Below are positions 34,168-42,746 of a stretch of DNA of 64,000 nucleotides, in pieces. The notes below the pieces were generated by a model. It was not told where the DNA came from and did no database searches. It worked only from the letters and a program-made list of their open reading frames with translations. Positions within the stretch are counted from its first letter, which is position 1. Each line of letters starts with the position of its first letter. The stretch spans positions 372,001 through 436,000 of the forward strand of contig NZ_RJKN01000002.1 of assembly GCF_003751265.1 (NCBI RefSeq). Direction: 5' to 3'. A program made the translations under genes and the position numbers. The DNA is from Pseudokineococcus lusitanus. Its GTDB lineage: Bacteria > Actinomycetota > Actinomycetes > Actinomycetales > Quadrisphaeraceae.

Positions 34168-34758
34168 TCAGCTGCCGGCGCCGCCGACCGCGGGCAGGAG
34201 CGGCACCAGCGCGTCCCAGCGGTCGATCTCGCAGCCGTCCGAGCGCGAGAGGTCGGCCGAGACGGGCTCCCCCGCCACGGTCCCCGAGACGACGGCGGTC
34301 TGGGACCCGCCGAAGATCATCGTGCAGGCGGCGTCGCCCGTGGGCGCCTGCAGCGCCTCGACGCCGGCGGCCAGGGCCTCGCAGGCGGCGACCGGGTCCT
34401 CGACCGTCCCGCTCACCGCCCCCTCGCCGCCGCAGGTGAGGTCGAAGGTCGTCCCGGTGCCGGCGCCGTCGTCGTAGGCGACGGAGACGTCGGCCTCGAA
34501 GCCGCCGGGGAGGGTGCCCGCGGTCCCGGTGGCCGACGGCGACGGCGGCGCCTGCGTCGGCGAGGCCGGCGGCGTCGTGCCCGGGGTCGCGGGGGCGCTG
34601 GTGGGGGCGGCGCTGCCGCCGCCGGCACCCGGGGTGGTCGGCTGGCCGCAGGCGCCGACGAGCGCGGCGAGGGCCAGCGCGGGCAGGACGAGCGCGGCCC
34701 GCGAGGGACGGCGGGGCCGGTCCGCCGTGGGGCGGGGGGCGGGGGTCGGGGAGGTCAT
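34168..34758 (-). CDS. Lipoprotein with subtilisin-inhibitor-like (SSI) domain
   Basis: A 196-residue predicted lipoprotein with signal LVLPALALAALVGAC and lipobox L-V-G-A-C. An Ala/Pro/Thr-rich spacer (about 40-85) precedes a domain of about 100 residues. That domain has an SSI-like layout: an early Cys (FDLTCGG), AACEALAAGVEAL, then CTMIFGGSQTAVVSGTVAGE and the ending DGCEIDRWDALVP. SSI proteins inhibit serine proteases outside the cell. ATG 34758 follows GAGGAGACG. Confidence 0.75.
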   Translation of the reverse strand: MTSPTPAPRPTADRPRRPSRAALVLPALALAALVGACGQPTTPGAGGGSAAPTSAPATPGTTPPASPTQAPPSPSATGTAGTLPGGFEADVSVAYDDGAGTGTTFDLTCGGEGAVSGTVEDPVAACEALAAGVEALQAPTGDAACTMIFGGSQTAVVSGTVAGEPVSADLSRSDGCEIDRWDALVPLLPAVGGAGS

Positions 34759-34911
34759 GGCGTCGTCTCCTCGGGGAGGTGCGGCAGGTCCGGCAGGTCG
34801 GTCGGGCGGTCGCTCCGCCATGCTGGTCCCGACGTCGCAGCCCCCGTCCGGGGTTCCCGCCCGGGCGCCCGAGACGTCCCGACCTGTCCCGCTGCTGCCC
34901 CGGAGGCCCCC

Positions 34912-35235
34912 GTGAGCGACACCCCCCGCGTCCCCGCCGCCGACGTCCCCGCCGACGCCGTCCTCGTCGACGTCCGCGAGCAGGACGAGTGGGACGCCGG
35001 CCACGCGCCCGACGCCGTCCACATCCCGATGGGCGAGCTGCCCGACCGCCTCGGCGAGCTCCCCGAGGGCGACGTCCACGTCGTCTGCCGCTCGGGCGGC
35101 CGCTCGGCCCGCGCCACGGCGTGGCTGCAGCAGAACGGCGTCGACGCCGTCGACGTCGCCGGTGGCATGGGCGCCTGGCTCGAGGCCGGCCGCCCCCTGG
35201 TGAGCGAGAACGGCCAGGACGCGCGCGTCCTCTGA
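34912..35235 (+). CDS. Rhodanese-like sulfurtransferase
   Basis: A 107-residue single rhodanese domain: VLVDVREQDEWDAGHAPDAV, IPMGELPDRLGEL, the active-site loop VVCRSGGRSARA with its Cys, and VAGGMGAWLEAGRPL. It probably moves sulfur between carriers. GTG 34912 follows CGGAGGCCCC. It is divergent from the SSI lipoprotein gene. Confidence 0.93.
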   Translation: MSDTPRVPAADVPADAVLVDVREQDEWDAGHAPDAVHIPMGELPDRLGELPEGDVHVVCRSGGRSARATAWLQQNGVDAVDVAGGMGAWLEAGRPLVSENGQDARVL

Positions 35236-35260
35236 CGCGGGGCGGGGCGCCGCCCTGCTC

Positions 35261-35402
35261 CGACGTCGCTGCCGACGTCGTCCCCAGCGCCTCCCGTCTC
35301 CCACTTCGCTGCCGAAGTCGGCCCCTGAGGCCCCTTTCTCCCGACTTCGCTGCCGAAGTCGTCCCGCGGAGCCGCTGTGGGGCGACTTCGGCAGCGAAGT
35401 CG
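35261..35402. repeat. Four 20-bp palindromes spaced 40-41 bp
   Basis: The sites are 35261-35280 (CGACGTCGCTGCCGACGTCG), 35301-35320, 35342-35361 (CGACTTCGCTGCCGAAGTCG) and 35383-35402, the last in the opposite orientation. The spacing is 40, 41 and 41 bp. Only the palindromes are conserved, and the ~21-bp gaps differ. The 304-bp spacer between the rhodanese and AAA ATPase genes holds nothing else except the ATPase promoter. The repeat length and spacer length do not fit CRISPR. Confidence 0.88.
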
Positions 35403-35539
35403 TCAGGGAGACGACTGGGTGGCCTCCTTCCGGCAGCAGCGACGTCGGCTGCGCCTGCCTCTCTCGTCGTCTCTCGCGACACGCCTAGACACCGGCAGAC
35501 GTCCCGGGCCCGACGTCGGGCGCGCCCTACCGTCCGCGC

Positions 35540-36769
35540 GTGGACCCCGTGCGCAACCCCTACGCCCCCGGCGCCGGCCAACGCCCGCCGGAGCTGGCCG
35601 GGCGCGACCGCGAGCTCGAGGCCTTCGACGTCGTCCTCGAGCGGCTGGCGCGCGGGCGTCCCGAGCGGTCGGTCGTCCTCACGGGGTTGCGCGGGGTCGG
35701 GAAGACCGTCCTCCTCGGGGCGCTGCGGTCGGCGGCCGTCCGGCGCGGCTGGGGCACGGGCAAGCTCGAGGCGCGGCCCGACCAGCCGCTGCGCCGTCCC
35801 CTCGCCGCCGCGCTGCACCAGGCCGTCCGCGAGCTGTCCGGGCGGAACCCCGACGAGGCCGCCGAGGTCCTCGGCGTCGTCAAGGCCTTCGCCCTGCGGG
35901 CCTCCTCGGAGCCCGCGGCGGCCACCACCGGCAGCCGCACCCGCACGGCGCCCAAGATGCGCGACCGCTGGCAGCCGGGCATCGACGTCCCCGCGGCAGT
36001 GGGCCGGGCCGACTCCGGTGACGTCGAGATCGACCTCGTCGAGCTGCTCACCGACGTCGCCGGCCTCGCCGCGAGCGCCGGCCGCGGCATCGCCATCTGC
36101 ATCGACGAGATGCAGGACCTCGGTGCGGAGGACGTCTCCGCGCTGTGCGCCGCCTGCCACGAGCTGAGCCAGCAGGGGCTGCCGCTCCTCGTCGTCGGCG
36201 CGGGCCTGCCGCACCTGCCGGCCGTCCTGTCCGCGTCGAAGTCCTACAGCGAGCGCCTCTTCCGCTACGTCCGGGTGGACGCCCTCGAGCGCGAGCAGGC
36301 CGACCGCGCCCTCCGCAGCCCCGCGCAGGAGGAGGAGGCGGACTTCACGCCCGAGGCCCTCGACGCGCTCTTCGCGGCGACCGACGGCTACCCGTACTTC
36401 GTGCAGGCCTACGGCAAGGCGGTGTGGGACGTCGCCCCGACGTCGCCCGTGACGGCCGAGGACGTCGCCGTCGCCGCCCCGCAGGCCGAGGCCGAGCTGG
36501 CGGTCGGCTTCTTCGGCTCCCGCTACGAGCGCGCGACGCCGGCCGAGCGCGAGTACATGCGCGCGATGGCCGACCTCGGCGAGCAGGCGGGCGACGGCGC
36601 CGTCGGCACCGCGGAGGTCGCCACGCTCCTGGGCCGCAAGCCCCAGTCCCTGTCCCCCGCCCGCGACGCCCTGCTGAAGAAGGGCCTCGTGTGGAGCGCC
36701 GAGCGCGGCCGCATCGCCTTCACGGTCCCCCACTTCGGGCGGTACCTGCGGCGGCACGCCGGCGAGTAG
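35540..36769 (+). CDS. AAA-family ATPase (archaeal-ATPase-like)
   Basis: A 409-residue ATPase. Walker A is GLRGVGKT (49-56), Walker [10 protein letters not shown] near residue 190, and a sensor-like [10 protein letters not shown] follows. The C-terminal winged-helix-like region contains [20 protein letters not shown]. Single proteins of this type are common in actinobacteria, often annotated only as ATP-binding. GTG 35540 has TACCGT six nt upstream. The next gene encodes a lower-GC PD-(D/E)XK nuclease-like protein after 37 bp on the same strand. Its role is unknown. Confidence 0.82.
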   Translation: MDPVRNPYAPGAGQRPPELAGRDRELEAFDVVLERLARGRPERSVVLTGLRGVGKTVLLGALRSAAVRRGWGTGKLEARPDQPLRRPLAAALHQAVRELSGRNPDEAAEVLGVVKAFALRASSEPAAATTGSRTRTAPKMRDRWQPGIDVPAAVGRADSGDVEIDLVELLTDVAGLAASAGRGIAICIDEMQDLGAEDVSALCAACHELSQQGLPLLVVGAGLPHLPAVLSASKSYSERLFRYVRVDALEREQADRALRSPAQEEEADFTPEALDALFAATDGYPYFVQAYGKAVWDVAPTSPVTAEDVAVAAPQAEAELAVGFFGSRYERATPAEREYMRAMADLGEQAGDGAVGTAEVATLLGRKPQSLSPARDALLKKGLVWSAERGRIAFTVPHFGRYLRRHAGE

Positions 36770-36806
36770 CCGATGGCACGGTTCGGCCTCGCCAGCCGAC
36801 GGGCAC

Positions 36807-37868
36807 GTGGATGCTGTCCTGGTGGAACGACACGTGGAGCACGCCTGGGACCGCCTCCTCAACAACGAGGTGGTCGTCTGCGACCTCCTCGCCGTCCTGG
36901 CTGCGGCGGAGCAGGGCCCGCTGCAGGCGCTCTTGGGCACCTCGAGCGAAATCAGCGTCCGACGTGAGGCGTCCACCGGGGGCGGCCGCGCTGATCTGCT
37001 CATCAGCGACGACACGGGGGTCGTCGCGGTCGTCGAGGTGAAGCTCTCGGCCGACGAGCACGGTGACCAACTGGCGAAGTACCAGACCGCACACCCCGCG
37101 GCCCGGCTGTTCTACGCCTCTCTCGAACAAGAGGTAGGGGGACTCGACTCGCGGTGGAAGCCGATCGACCTCAGCGAGCTCTTCGCCCTGTGGACCGGCG
37201 CGGGGGACGCGACGACTCGAGCCATGGCCGAGCAGGCGCGTCGCTTCACGTCGATGCTCTCGCAGGAGAGCCGTGGACCCCTGGGGGCACCTGGCCGGTC
37301 GACGGCCTCCCTACCCATTGCCTTGAGGCGTACTGCGGCTCAGTTGAGCAGGACCTCGCCCGGCCTCGGCACGAGCGCAGGGAAGACCTCGGGTGGTGGG
37401 AACCCTTTGATGCTCGCGTGGAAGGAGTCCTCCACCAGGCCCGGCCTGTGGTGGGTGGTCGACGTGAGGTGTCGCAACAGGTATGACAGTGACATGGCCT
37501 GGGACCTACGTCTTGGGCTCGAGGCCGACAGAACGCTTCTCCCTCTGCGCAATCGACTGATGACCGACATGCTCGACGGCCTCCGGACACCCGCGGTGAA
37601 GAAGGCGTTGGACACCCCCGTCGCGACCATCTCGGCCGCCGATGAGCATCAGGGGCTCAAGTCGACACCGCGCGCCCCCAGGAACCTCCCGGTGGAAAAG
37701 TTGTGCTTCTACGATCGTCGCGGTGCCGTCATCTACACCCGCCACCGCCTCGACGTGTCGAGGCTCGACTCGCACGGCTTGGGCGAGCTGATCAATCGCT
37801 CGTTGGGTTATCTGGCCGCACTCGCGGACGCGGCTCCCGACTTTGCCGTCGGCGATCCGGCGGAGTAG
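36807..37868 (+). CDS. PD-(D/E)XK nuclease-like protein, lower GC
   Basis: A 353-residue protein whose N-terminal domain has the PD-(D/E)XK layout: RADLLI (D63), VVAVVEVKL (E77-x-K79) and Q88-x-x-KYQ. The rest (about 130-353) has no recognised domain. Two lines I counted have 62-67 % GC against 78 % in the ATPase gene, and codons ending in A or T are common. This suggests recent acquisition. GTG 36807 is the first in-frame start; GTG 36822 is possible. It may act with the adjacent ATPase, for example in defence, but this is inference. Confidence 0.72.
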   Translation: MDAVLVERHVEHAWDRLLNNEVVVCDLLAVLAAAEQGPLQALLGTSSEISVRREASTGGGRADLLISDDTGVVAVVEVKLSADEHGDQLAKYQTAHPAARLFYASLEQEVGGLDSRWKPIDLSELFALWTGAGDATTRAMAEQARRFTSMLSQESRGPLGAPGRSTASLPIALRRTAAQLSRTSPGLGTSAGKTSGGGNPLMLAWKESSTRPGLWWVVDVRCRNRYDSDMAWDLRLGLEADRTLLPLRNRLMTDMLDGLRTPAVKKALDTPVATISAADEHQGLKSTPRAPRNLPVEKLCFYDRRGAVIYTRHRLDVSRLDSHGLGELINRSLGYLAALADAAPDFAVGDPAE

Positions 37869-37892
37869 CGCTCACCGCAGACGTCCGAGCCG

Positions 37893-38096
37893 TCACGGCT
37901 CGCGAGTGGGCGTCGCCAGCCCTGTCGCGGCGGTCGTCGCCGCGCGGTCGGCGGCCTCCTGCACGGCGTCGTCGTCCCCCGCCCGCGTCGTCGAGCCGTC
38001 CCGCCCGACCTCCTGGGTCGGGTCGACGACCCGGCCCTCCGCCCCCTCGGGGCCCCCGTCGTCGTCCGGCCGGGGGCGGGCGTCGGGCTCGCTCAT
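37893..38096 (-). CDS. Small acidic disordered protein
   Basis: A 67-residue protein starting MSEPDARPRPDDDGGPEGAE, rich in Asp, Glu, Gly and Ala, with no hydrophobic core. ATG 38096 is supported by GGAGGAGCACC at good spacing. Otherwise only composition supports it. No function is known. Confidence 0.5.
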   Translation of the reverse strand: MSEPDARPRPDDDGGPEGAEGRVVDPTQEVGRDGSTTRAGDDDAVQEAADRAATTAATGLATPTREP

Positions 38097-38342
38097 GGGG
38101 TGCTCCTCCGTGCGGGGCACGGCCGCCGGGCGACGGCGCGCGGTTCCCCGACGCTACGGCGGGGTCCCGCGGCCGGCACCTCGCGCCGGGGCCCGCGCCC
38201 GCCGCCGGGCTGCAGGTGCTGGTCGTCGTCACGGCGCGTCACCGCAGGTCAGGGGGCCGAGCGCCCCGGCAGCCACGACCGAGGCCTGTCGCACGGCGCG
38301 CACGGACCTGCACAAGTTCCCGACCCCGGACGTCGCCGCAGG

Positions 38343-39014
38343 TCAGCCGTCCGCGCCTTCGCCGGCGGAGGAGTTGTGCAGGTCCGCCCGCGCGGTCTCG
38401 AGGTCCAGCAGCCGCCGCTTCGCCGCCAGCCCGCCCGCGTACCCGGTGAGCGCCCCGCTGCTCGCGACGACCCGGTGGCAGGGCAGGACGACGCAGACGG
38501 GGTTGGCGCCCAGCGCCGCACCCACCGCCCGGGACGCCGTGGGGCGGCCGAGCCCGCGGGCCAGCGCGCCGTACGTCGTCAGGTCGCCGAAGCCGACCCC
38601 CGCGAGGTGTCCGAGCACCGCCCGCTGGAAGGGGGTGGCGAGCGCCAGGTCCACCGGCACGTCGAAGGCGCGACGGTCGCCGGCGAGGTACTCCGCCAGC
38701 TGGTCCGCCGCCGCGGCCGTGCGGCCCGGCGCCTCGACGACCCGCGGGGAGACCGCCGCCGCGAGGCGCCGCAGCGCCCGCTCGACGGCGTCGTCGTCCG
38801 GCACGAAGGAGCAGGCCAGCAGGGCGTCGTCGGGACCGGCTGCCAGCAGCACCCGCCCGAGGTCGGTGCCGAGGACGGCGAAGCCCACGTCCGCGCCGTC
38901 GACGGCCCGGGTCGGCACCCGGGGGCGTGCGCCGGGCGCGGGGCCGGCCGCGCGCAGCCGCGCCTCCACGTCCGCGGTGGTCGGGGCGGTCCCGGGGTCG
39001 GGCGCGTGCGTCAT
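38343..39014 (-). CDS. ogt: Methylated-DNA-protein-cysteine methyltransferase
   Basis: A 223-residue O6-alkylguanine DNA repair protein. The active site is PCHRV in NPVCVVLPCHRVV, the HTH region is TPFQRAVLGHLAGVGFGDLT and TYGALARGLGRPTASRAVGA, and the C-terminal part is GYAGGLAAKRRLLDLE. The N-terminal ~100 residues are longer than in minimal Ogt. ATG 39014 overlaps the stop of an ECF sigma-factor gene. Co-translation with a sigma factor points to a regulated alkylation response. Confidence 0.93.
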   Translation of the reverse strand: MTHAPDPGTAPTTADVEARLRAAGPAPGARPRVPTRAVDGADVGFAVLGTDLGRVLLAAGPDDALLACSFVPDDDAVERALRRLAAAVSPRVVEAPGRTAAAADQLAEYLAGDRRAFDVPVDLALATPFQRAVLGHLAGVGFGDLTTYGALARGLGRPTASRAVGAALGANPVCVVLPCHRVVASSGALTGYAGGLAAKRRLLDLETARADLHNSSAGEGADG

Positions 39015-39556
39015 GGCGTCTCCTGCCGTGCGTCGTCGTGCGGGTCGGGGGGTGGCGCCGGGAGGGGGGCCAGCTCTCGGCGCAGCGTCGCGAGGCCGTC
39101 GCTGACGAGCCGCCGCGTGGCGCCCGGCGTCGTGCCGAGCGCGCGGGCGAGCGCCGCGTGGTCGAGGTCGGCGACGTAGCGCAGCGCCACCGCCTGCCGC
39201 TGGCGGGGCGGCAGCCGCCGCAGCGCGGCCCAGAGCTCGGGGTCGGCGCCGGGCAGCTCGCCGTCGGCCGGGTCGGCGCCCGGGGCGGGCCGGTCGGGGA
39301 CGCCGTCGGCCGGGTCGACGGGGACGGCGCGGCGGGCCCGCGCCCGGTGGACGTCGGTGGCGCAGCGGCTCGTGACGACGAGCAGCCACGCGCGCGGGTC
39401 GCGCAGCCCGCCGGGCGGCGGGTAAGCGGCGAGGGCCTGCGCCCACGCCTGCTGGGCGACGTCGTCCCCGTCGACGGGGCCGGCCAGCGCCCGCGCCAGG
39501 CGGGCGACGTCGCCGGCGTGGCGCTCGACGAGGAGGGCGAAGGGCGGTGCGGTCAC
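39011..39556 (-). CDS. ECF-type RNA polymerase sigma factor
   Basis: A 181-residue sigma-70-family protein with only regions 2 and 4. Region 2 includes GPVDGDDVAQQAWAQALAAY and DPRAWLLVVTSRCATDVHRA. Region 4 is LRRLPPRQRQAVALRYVADL followed by DHAALARALGTTPGATRRLV. No anti-sigma gene is adjacent. The downstream overlapping gene is ogt. The GTG at 39556 is the best start for the region 2 domain. Confidence 0.88.
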   Translation of the reverse strand: MTAPPFALLVERHAGDVARLARALAGPVDGDDVAQQAWAQALAAYPPPGGLRDPRAWLLVVTSRCATDVHRARARRAVPVDPADGVPDRPAPGADPADGELPGADPELWAALRRLPPRQRQAVALRYVADLDHAALARALGTTPGATRRLVSDGLATLRRELAPLPAPPPDPHDDARQETP

Positions 39557-39611
39557 GACGTGCAGACGCGCGGGCGGCGCGTCGTGTGAGGGCGGGCCCC
39601 GACGGCCGCGC

Positions 39612-39681
39612 CGCGGATTTGTCCGCGCGGAGGCAGAACGAGGCCCGTGAGGGCTGGACCATCTGCCCGGTCGCGGTCCAG
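39612..39681. promoter_or_regulatory. Two inverted repeats between the ECF sigma and RsbW-like genes
   Basis: CGCGGA-TTTG-TCCGCG (39612-39627) and CTGGACC-N14-GGTCCAG (39654-39681) lie in the 212-bp gap between the divergent genes. Either could be an operator; no regulator can be assigned. Confidence 0.35.
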
Positions 39682-39768
39682 TCTGTCCCGTGGGGGGTGT
39701 CCCGCACCGGTCCGTCCCCCGGTGTCGCGCCTGCCCGCGCGCGCCCGGCTCCAGGAGGAGGAACGGCT

Positions 39769-40227
39769 GTGGTCCCCATCTCGGCACCCGAGCTGGTCGA
39801 CGCGCGTCAGCGCGGGGACGCCCGGGCGGTCGCCGTCGCCCACCGCCCCGGCGCCGTGCCGGCCGCGCGGCGGGCGCTCTCCACCGACATCGCCGTCCGC
39901 GTCGACCCCGATCTCGCCCACGAGGTGAGCGTCGTGGCCAGCGAGCTCCTGGGCAACGCCGTCCGGCACGCGCGCCCCGACGACACCGGCCGGGTGCTCC
40001 TGCGCTGGCAGGTCCGCGGCGAGGTCGTCGACGTCGAGGTCACCGACGGCGGCTCGCCCGCCGAGGTCCGCCCGCAGCGCCCCGCGCCGCTCGCGACGTC
40101 CGGCCGCGGCCTCCGCATCGTCCGCGCCCTCGCCCACGAGTGGGGCGTCGTCGAGGACGAGGAGGGACGTCGAACCGTGTGGGCCGCCCTCGGCGGGCCG
40201 ACCCGCCGCCGCCACCCCGTCACCTGA
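39769..40227 (+). CDS. RsbW-like ATP-binding regulatory protein (HATPase_c_2)
   Basis: A 152-residue stand-alone GHKL ATPase of the anti-sigma-factor/serine-kinase type common in actinobacteria. The N-box is VVASELLGNAVRHARPD, the G1 box VEVTDGGSPAEV, and the last loop TSGRGLRIVRALAHEWGV. It may phosphorylate an anti-sigma-antagonist or bind a sigma factor; no partner gene is adjacent. GTG 39769 follows CAGGAGGAGG at ideal spacing. Confidence 0.88.
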   Translation: MVPISAPELVDARQRGDARAVAVAHRPGAVPAARRALSTDIAVRVDPDLAHEVSVVASELLGNAVRHARPDDTGRVLLRWQVRGEVVDVEVTDGGSPAEVRPQRPAPLATSGRGLRIVRALAHEWGVVEDEEGRRTVWAALGGPTRRRHPVT

Positions 40228-40280
40228 CGGCCCGCGCCGGCCGCGGGGCCCGCGCGGGCGCGCTGCGTAGGGTGCCCGCC

Positions 40281-41234
40281 ATGGCGAGGACGACGACGAG
40301 GCGACCGACCGGCACCACGGCGGAGGAGGTCCCCGTCGTCGGGCCGCGGGAGCCCTGCCCCTGCGGCTCCGGCAAGCGCTACAAGCTCTGCCACGGCCGC
40401 GCGGCCCGCGCCGCGGCGTCGCAGGTCGTCCGCCGGCCCTTCGAGGGCCTCCCCGGCGAGACGGACCTCGTGTGCCTGCGCGAGGTGGTCCCCGCGGCCA
40501 CGGCGACCGTCCGCACGACCGCCGAGCACGGCGCGCAGGACGTCCTGCTCGCGACCGTCCTGCCGCTGGCCCGCCCGGGCACCCGCCGCTCGGACGGCGT
40601 GGCGATGGTCGGCCTCCAGTCCGCCGGCTCCAGCGGCGACCCGAGCCGCGACCTCGCCGCCGCGCTCCTCGCCGTCCTCGACCTCGCCCCCGGCGAGGAC
40701 CTCGACGCCCGCCCCGCGGTGACGCCCGCGACGCCGCGCCTCCAGGACGTCCTCGACCTCTCCCACCCGTTGACGGTGCGCGTGCACGAGGGCTTCCGCT
40801 ACTGGCTCGCCGAGGGCGAGGAGCCGACCGGCCTCGTCGCCGAGTCGATGCAGCGCGCCGACGCCGCCGTCGTCCCCACGGAGCGCCTCACGTCCGTCGA
40901 GGGCGCCTACTGGTGCAAGGTCGGCGAGCGCACCCACCTCCGGTGGGCCATGCCGCACGACGAGGAGGCCCTCCTCGACGCCCTGGCCCGTCTCCACGCC
41001 GCCGGCCGCTCGGGCCTCGGCGAGGGCACCCGCTACGTCGGCGCCTTCCGCGCGCTCGGCGTCGTCGTCCCCGTGTGGGACCTCGCGCCCGACGCGGTGG
41101 CGGACGACGTCGAGGAGCCCGCCGCGGCCTTCGGCGCCGCCCTCGCGGAGGCCCTGGCCGTCACGGAGCCGCTCACGGCCGACGAGCGCCGCGCCCGCGC
41201 GGGCGTCGTCTCCCGCCAGCTGACGCTGCGCTGA
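40281..41234 (+). CDS. DUF5926-like protein with SEC-C zinc motif
   Basis: A 317-residue cytoplasmic protein with an N-terminal SEC-C zinc motif (REPCPCGSGKRYKLCHG, about 24-40) and a large actinobacterial domain of unknown function. The function is unknown; the SEC-C motif binds zinc in several nucleic-acid or SecA-related proteins. ATG 40281 has TAGGGT 7 nt upstream, so it is probably leaderless. Confidence 0.82.
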   Translation: MARTTTRRPTGTTAEEVPVVGPREPCPCGSGKRYKLCHGRAARAAASQVVRRPFEGLPGETDLVCLREVVPAATATVRTTAEHGAQDVLLATVLPLARPGTRRSDGVAMVGLQSAGSSGDPSRDLAAALLAVLDLAPGEDLDARPAVTPATPRLQDVLDLSHPLTVRVHEGFRYWLAEGEEPTGLVAESMQRADAAVVPTERLTSVEGAYWCKVGERTHLRWAMPHDEEALLDALARLHAAGRSGLGEGTRYVGAFRALGVVVPVWDLAPDAVADDVEEPAAAFGAALAEALAVTEPLTADERRARAGVVSRQLTLR

Positions 41235-41240
41235 CCGCCG

Positions 41241-41267
41241 CCGCGGCGGTCCGCACGACCGCCGCGG
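41241..41267. terminator. Bidirectional GC hairpin
   Basis: CCGCGGCGGTC (41241-41251) pairs perfectly with GACCGCCGCGG (41257-41267) between the convergent SEC-C and arginine deiminase genes. Confidence 0.75.
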
Positions 41268-41279
41268 CCGCGGTGACCG

Positions 41280-42563
41280 CTACGCCGGCAGCGGGTCCCG
41301 CTGCACCGGGCAGGACATGCACCGCGGCCCGCCGCGGCCGGAGCCCAGCTCGGAGCCGCTGATGGCGAGCACCTCGACCCCGTGCGCCTCGAGCCGGGCG
41401 TTGGTGCGGGTGTTGCGCTCGTAGGCCACGACGACGCCCGGGGCCAGCGCCAGGGTGTTGTTGCCGTCGTCCCACTGCTCGCGCTCGGCGGTGACCTCGT
41501 CGAGGCCGGTGTCGACGACGCGCAGCTCGTCGATCCGCATGGCCTCGGCCGCGGCGACGAGGAAGGGCCGCTCGGCGGCGACGTGCACCCCGGCCGACGG
41601 GTCGTCCCGGTCGACCGGCGTGACGGCGTGGGCGACGAGCGAGGACGCGACGGACGGGTACATGACGACCTGGTCGACGTCGACCATCGTGCAGACGGTG
41701 TCGAGGTGCATCGTCGCCCGCTCCTGCGCCACGGGGACGGCGAGGACGACGCGCGCGGAGCCGCTCGCGAAGGCCCGGCGGGCCAGCCGCTCGACGCCGG
41801 CCGGCGTCGTCCGCTCCCCCGTCCCGACGGCGAGGACGCCGTCGCCGAGCACGAGGACGTCGCCGCCCTCGAGGTGCTCCAGGCCGGGCTCGTACAGCAG
41901 CGGCGTCCCCGCGAACCGCGGGTGGTGGGCGTAGACCGCGCGCGTCAGCGACGTCTCGCGGTGCCGCGCCGGCATCGCCAGCGACGAGACGACGACGCTG
42001 CCGCCCACCCACGCCGCCGAGTCGCGCGTGAAGAGGAGGTTGGGCAGGGGCTCGACGACGAAGTCGCCCGCCTCCCGCAGCGCCGCCACGAGCCCGGGCT
42101 CGCGCTCGGGCCGGGCGACGTCGAGCTCGTCGAGCCGCAGGCCCGCCATGAGCACGTGCGCGAGGTCGACCGGGGCGAGCGACGCGAGGTGGGCGCCCAC
42201 GCGCTCCCCGAGCGCGACGCCGAGGGAGGGGTCGGTCATGACGGCCGCGACGGCCTCGGCCCGCGCCTCCGCCGAGCCGGAGAGGGTCTCCTCGACGAGC
42301 CGCGCGAGGTGCAGCACCTCCACGCCTCGGCCGCGCAGGACCTCGGCGAAGGCGTCGTGCTCCTCCTGCGCCCGCCCGACCCACGGGATGCCGTCGAAGA
42401 GCAGCCGGTCGTTGTTGCGCGGCGTGAGCCGGGCCAGCTCCGCCCCGGGGCGGTGCAGCACGACGGTGCGGAGCGTCCCGACCTCGCTCGTGACGCCGTG
42501 CGGCGCAGCGGGTCCGGGGTCGCCGGTGGTCGAGGACGGGACGACCGCGCGGTGCTGGCTCAT
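41280..42563 (-). CDS. arcA: Arginine deiminase
   Basis: Hydrolyses arginine to citrulline and ammonia. The 427 residues contain the family blocks [31 protein letters not shown] and catalytic His in [12 protein letters not shown]. The [17 protein letters not shown] block and the catalytic Cys near the C-terminus ([13 protein letters not shown]) are also present. ATG 42563. The ornithine carbamoyltransferase and carbamate kinase of the full pathway are not next to it. Confidence 0.95.
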   Translation of the reverse strand: MSQHRAVVPSSTTGDPGPAAPHGVTSEVGTLRTVVLHRPGAELARLTPRNNDRLLFDGIPWVGRAQEEHDAFAEVLRGRGVEVLHLARLVEETLSGSAEARAEAVAAVMTDPSLGVALGERVGAHLASLAPVDLAHVLMAGLRLDELDVARPEREPGLVAALREAGDFVVEPLPNLLFTRDSAAWVGGSVVVSSLAMPARHRETSLTRAVYAHHPRFAGTPLLYEPGLEHLEGGDVLVLGDGVLAVGTGERTTPAGVERLARRAFASGSARVVLAVPVAQERATMHLDTVCTMVDVDQVVMYPSVASSLVAHAVTPVDRDDPSAGVHVAAERPFLVAAAEAMRIDELRVVDTGLDEVTAEREQWDDGNNTLALAPGVVVAYERNTRTNARLEAHGVEVLAISGSELGSGRGGPRCMSCPVQRDPLPA

Positions 42564-42664
42564 GGGCGGAGGCTAGGTCGTCGGCGCCCGCCCCGGGAGG
42601 CCCCGGGCCGCCCCGGCAGCCCTCGACCTGCTCACGACCCGTCGGCCACCCCGGTGCGGTGTGG

Positions 42665-42683
42665 TTAGGTTTGCCTCACCTAC
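42665..42683 (+). promoter_or_regulatory. DtxR/IdeR iron box
   Basis: TTAGGTTTGCCTCACCTAC matches the IdeR/DtxR consensus TTAGGTTAGGCTAACCTAA at about 15 of 19 positions. It lies 64 bp before the siderophore-binding lipoprotein gene. A second short palindrome, GGCGTAGGTACGCC, follows at 42702-42715. Iron-replete repression of the uptake operon is expected. Confidence 0.82.
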
Positions 42684-42746
42684 CGTCCGGACTGCCGGAT
42701 TGGCGTAGGTACGCCCTGCCCTGCCCCGCCACCCCCCGGAGTTCCC

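Noticed and set aside
35261-35402. A CRISPR array
   Set aside because: Repeats are 20-bp palindromes with 20-21-bp gaps, the last copy is inverted, only four copies exist and no cas gene is near. CRISPR repeats and spacers are longer.
33101-37015. A 1300-codon open frame on the minus strand
   Set aside because: Only 33101-34123 is a real SDR gene. The rest is the antisense of the rhodanese, AAA ATPase and nuclease genes, with no recognisable domain.
35540-37868. A named anti-phage defence system
   Set aside because: The ATPase and nuclease motifs are real, but I could not match the pair to a known system. It is kept only as a hypothesis.
38303-38386. Inverted repeat CGGACCTGCACAA/TTGTGCAGGTCCG as a mobile element end
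   Set aside because: One arm lies inside the ogt coding region near its 3' end, there is no transposase and no target duplication. It is more likely a terminator arm or chance.
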